Shown in pieces: positions 5,875 through 7,868 of a DNA stretch of 7,868 nt. The notes under the pieces are model-generated. The model did no database searches, was not told where the DNA came from, and saw only the letters and a list, made by a program, of their open reading frames with translations. This DNA comes from an uncultured Prevotella sp. GTDB taxonomy: Bacteria; Bacteroidota; Bacteroidia; Bacteroidales; Bacteroidaceae. Within the stretch, counting starts at the first letter, position 1. The number at the start of each line of letters is the position of its first letter. Location: contig URLQ01000132.1 of assembly GCA_900548745.1 (NCBI GenBank), forward strand, positions 1-7,868, in the 5' to 3' direction. The position numbers were made by a program, and so were the translations under genes.

Positions 5875-7512
5875 ATGAAGAAGATCATTCTATCATTAAT
5901 CCTTTGTGCCGGCGTGCTACAGGCATTCGCCTGCACAAACTTTATCGTCGGAAAGAAAGCAAGTGCCGACGGTTCCGTAATCTGCTCCTATAATGCCGAC
6001 GACTACGGCATGTTCATCAACCTATGCCATTTCCCTGCCGGAAAACATGCCAAGGGTGAGATGAGGCAGATCTACGACTGGGACACGAACGAGTATCACG
6101 GAGAGATTCCGGAGGCTGCCGAGACGTATAACGTTATCGGAAACATCAACGAATACCAGGTGACCATCGGGGAGACCACTTTCGGCGGACGAGAGGAGAT
6201 GGTAGACCCGTCGAGCATCCTCGACTACGGCTCGTTGATATACATAGCCCTGCAACGCTCCAAGACGGCACGCGAGGCAATCTCCGTAATGACGAACCTC
6301 GTGGAGACCTATGGCTACTGCTCCGAAGGCGAAACGTTCACGATCTGCGACCCCAACGAGGCGTGGATAATGGAGATGATGGGCAAGGGTCCGGGCAGCA
6401 AGGGCGTAGTATGGGTTGCCGTGCGCATCCCCGACGATGCCATCTGCGCCCATGCCAACCAGAGCCGCATACGCACCTTCGACCAGAAGGACAAGAAGAA
6501 CGTGATGTTCTCCAAAGACTGCATCAAGTATGCGCGCCGCATGGGATGGTTCTCGGGCAAGGACCAGGACTTCAGCTTCTGCGACACATATGCCAAGCCC
6601 GACTTCGGCGGCAGACGATTCTGCGACGCCCGCGTATGGAGCTTCTTCAGCCATTTTGCCGACATGTCGCCCTATATCCCTTATGCTGAAGGCAAGGTGA
6701 AGAATGCCGAGCCGATGCCGCTATGGATAAAGCCGAACAGAAAGGTGTCCGTACAGGATATAGAGATGTGCATGCGCGACCACTACGAAGGCACGCCGTT
6801 CGCTCTTGACAAGGATATGGGACAGGGCGTATGGGAGATGCCATACCGTCCGACACCGCTGCAATATACCGTTGACGGAAAGAAATATTTCAATGAGCGT
6901 CCTACCTCAACCCAGCAGACGGCATTCTCCTACGTGTCGCAGATGCGCTCATGGTTGCCGCGACAGATCGGCGGAGTATTGTGGTTCGGCAACGACGACG
7001 GCAACATGATAGCCTATACCCCGGTATATTGCGGTAATACCGTGCAGCCGGAATGCTACAACACGCCGGGAGCCGACGCTGTGACGTTTAGCGACAAGAA
7101 CGCCTTCTGGGTGTGCAACTGGGTCAGCAACATGGTCTATCCGCGCTACTCGCAGATGTTCCCTACATTAAAAGAGGTACGCGACTCCCTGGAGACTTCA
7201 TATTTCGCCCGTCAGGCTTCCGTAGAGCAGCAAGCCCAGAAGCTATACGAGCAGAATCCAGATGAGGCTGTAAAATACCTCACTCAATACAGCAATACCA
7301 CAGCCCAGCAGATGCTCGCCCGTTGGAAGGAGCTTGCCACATACCTGATCGTGAAGTTCAACGATATGGCTGGGGGGCCGACAAAGGACGGAAAGTTCCT
7401 GCGTTCCAAGACGGGTCTCGGGGCGACAGTCGTCCGCCCGGGTATTCCGGAGAATGTGGCACGTGAGCTGGTAAAGCAGACCGGTGACAAGTATGCCGTG
7501 CCGGCAGAGTAG
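5875..7512 (+). CDS. C69-family dipeptidase (N-terminal nucleophile hydrolase), exported
   Basis: Cysteine N-terminal-nucleophile hydrolase related to Lactobacillus PepD, 545 aa, predicted to release or cleave dipeptides in the periplasm or outside the cell. Residues 1-19 form a signal peptide (MKKIILSLIL core ending AFA), directly followed by Cys20 in ACTNFIVGKKASADGS. The cysteine before TNFIVGKKAS is the family's catalytic nucleophile, so signal peptidase cleavage would expose it as the N-terminus. Other family motifs: GETTFGGREE at 99-108, YGYCSEGETFTICDPNEAWI at 146-165 and VAVRIPDDAICAHANQSRIR at 181-200. The start at 5875 was chosen for the signal peptide and an AAAGAAAAAG leader; an in-frame GTG at 5761 would overlap nadC and add 38 unlikely residues. 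It lies 35 bp after nadC. A long inverted repeat begins three bases after the stop codon. Dipeptide specificity is inferred from the family only. Confidence 0.92.
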   Translation: MKKIILSLILCAGVLQAFACTNFIVGKKASADGSVICSYNADDYGMFINLCHFPAGKHAKGEMRQIYDWDTNEYHGEIPEAAETYNVIGNINEYQVTIGETTFGGREEMVDPSSILDYGSLIYIALQRSKTAREAISVMTNLVETYGYCSEGETFTICDPNEAWIMEMMGKGPGSKGVVWVAVRIPDDAICAHANQSRIRTFDQKDKKNVMFSKDCIKYARRMGWFSGKDQDFSFCDTYAKPDFGGRRFCDARVWSFFSHFADMSPYIPYAEGKVKNAEPMPLWIKPNRKVSVQDIEMCMRDHYEGTPFALDKDMGQGVWEMPYRPTPLQYTVDGKKYFNERPTSTQQTAFSYVSQMRSWLPRQIGGVLWFGNDDGNMIAYTPVYCGNTVQPECYNTPGADAVTFSDKNAFWVCNWVSNMVYPRYSQMFPTLKEVRDSLETSYFARQASVEQQAQKLYEQNPDEAVKYLTQYSNTTAQQMLARWKELATYLIVKFNDMAGGPTKDGKFLRSKTGLGATVVRPGIPENVARELVKQTGDKYAVPAE

Positions 7513-7515
7513 GAT

Positions 7516-7649
7516 TTTTTTAAGTAGACGAGTTAACGAGTAGACGAGTAGACAAGGAGATTAGTCTTGTAAATTGACAAGTATAGCAAATTTCCTCGTC
7601 AACTCGTCTACTCGTTAACTTGTCAACTTAAAAAACAACTCGTCAACTA
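7516..7649. repeat. Long inverted repeat made of tandem octamers (REP-like palindromic element)
   Basis: The left arm carries four consecutive octamers, AAGTAGAC, GAGTTAAC, GAGTAGAC and GAGTAGAC (7522-7553). The right arm carries GTCAACTC, GTCTACTC, GTTAACTT and GTCAACTT (7598-7629). Flanking T and A runs extend the pairing, so 7516-7565 pairs with 7586-7635: I count 43 Watson-Crick pairs, 3 G-U wobbles and 4 mismatches over 50 positions. The centre holds a small CTTGT / ACAAG hairpin (7566-7581, 6-nt loop). One more unit, GTCAACTA, lies outside at 7642-7649. It begins 3 bp after the dipeptidase stop codon. Because the T run precedes rather than follows the stem, it is not a classical intrinsic terminator on either strand, but the stem could still protect or end the dipeptidase mRNA. 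Confidence 0.85.
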
Positions 7650-7742
7650 TAAAATAAATAAGGTATAAAGATGTGGATTATTCCTGTTTTTGTAATAATA
7701 ACCTAAAATATGTGGTTTGGCAAGAAAAAACTTCCGATAATT

Positions 7743-7773
7743 TTTGCTATAATCCAAAAAAGGCGTACCTTTG
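7743..7773 (+). promoter_or_regulatory. Bacteroidota-type promoter of the tRNA-Arg gene
   Basis: TTTG (7743-7746), a 19-nt spacer, then TACCTTTG (7766-7773). This is an exact match to the Bacteroidota housekeeping consensus TTTG - TAnnTTTG. Transcription should begin near 7780, giving a leader of about 12 nt before the mature tRNA. The match supports the phylum-level assignment of the window. Confidence 0.8.
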
Positions 7774-7791
7774 CACACGCAATCAAGGAAC

Positions 7792-7865
7792 GGCTCCTTA
7801 GCTCAACTGAATAGAGCATCTGACTACGGATCAGAAGGTTGCAGGTTTGAATCCTGCAGGAGTCA
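7792..7865 (+). tRNA. tRNA-Arg (anticodon ACG)
   Basis: A 74-nt cloverleaf can be drawn by hand: acceptor GGCTCCT with AGGAGTC (one G-U pair), D stem GCTC/GAGC, anticodon stem TCTGA/TCAGA with loop CTACGGA giving anticodon ACG (read CGN Arg codons, A34 normally becoming inosine), 5-nt variable loop AGGTT, T stem GCAGG/CCTGC with loop TTTGAAT, discriminator A at 7865. The following bases are CAA, so CCA is not encoded and must be added by nucleotidyltransferase. The D loop carries G18-A19 and the T loop carries T at 56, so the usual G19-C56 pair is replaced by A19-U56. The window ends three bases later. Confidence 0.96.
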
Positions 7866-7868
7866 CAA

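Noticed and set aside
5917..5934. Lipoprotein signal (lipobox) in the dipeptidase
   Set aside because: The residues before Cys20 are Q-A-F-A, lacking the leucine-like residue at -3 of a lipobox, and the cysteine is the expected catalytic nucleophile.
7516..7649. CRISPR array or classical intrinsic terminator
   Set aside because: Units are 8 bp with no spacers, so it is not CRISPR. For a terminator the T run is on the wrong side of the stem on both strands, although some effect on transcription remains possible.
7671..7706. Tiny hydrophobic open frame of 11 codons (MWIIPVFVIIT)
   Set aside because: Too short and without a ribosome site or conservation evidence; expected by chance in AT-rich intergenic DNA.

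Overview
The window looks like chromosomal DNA from a Bacteroidota bacterium, most likely Bacteroidales; a Prevotella-type genome is my tentative guess. The evidence is a textbook Bacteroidota promoter ahead of the tRNA (TTTG, 19 nt, TACCTTTG), mostly A-rich leaders without strong Shine-Dalgarno sequences, a small signal-peptide outer-membrane barrel, and a secreted C69 dipeptidase of the type common in that group. No plasmid, phage or insertion-sequence gene is visible.

Left half (1-4215, minus strand). Four genes run in one direction with gaps of 49, 34 and 19 bp, so they are probably one operon. In transcription order they are a DapA/N-acetylneuraminate-lyase family aldolase or dehydratase, a sodium:solute symporter (SSS family), a PdxA2-type 4-phospho-threonate dehydrogenase, and a four-carbon acid sugar kinase (DUF1537 family) that runs off the left edge. 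Kinase plus PdxA2 is the known core of D-threonate/tetronate catabolism: phosphorylation, oxidation and decarboxylation to dihydroxyacetone phosphate. The symporter would import the substrate. The lyase, placed first, suggests that a larger or modified acid sugar is cleaved or dehydrated before the tetronate steps. The exact substrate is not determined by the sequence.

Centre (4216-4461). A 246-bp divergent intergenic region separates this operon from the plus-strand genes. It holds an octamer-repeat hairpin, a probable plus-strand promoter and a perfect 14-bp palindrome just downstream of that promoter, which is a candidate operator or leader hairpin.

Right half (4468-7512, plus strand). 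A small outer-membrane beta-barrel protein, nadC (quinolinate phosphoribosyltransferase, NAD synthesis) and a C69-family N-terminal-nucleophile dipeptidase follow with gaps of 37 and 35 bp and may share transcripts.

Right end (7513-7868). Directly after the dipeptidase stop codon lies a roughly 120-bp near-perfect inverted repeat built from tandem 8-bp units (RAGTWRAC and its reverse complement GTYWACTY). The same units recur in two other intergenic gaps of the window, so this is a dispersed repeat family. It is followed by a Bacteroidota promoter and a tRNA-Arg(ACG) gene without an encoded CCA. The repeat family and the four-gene acid-sugar cassette are the two things most worth following up.
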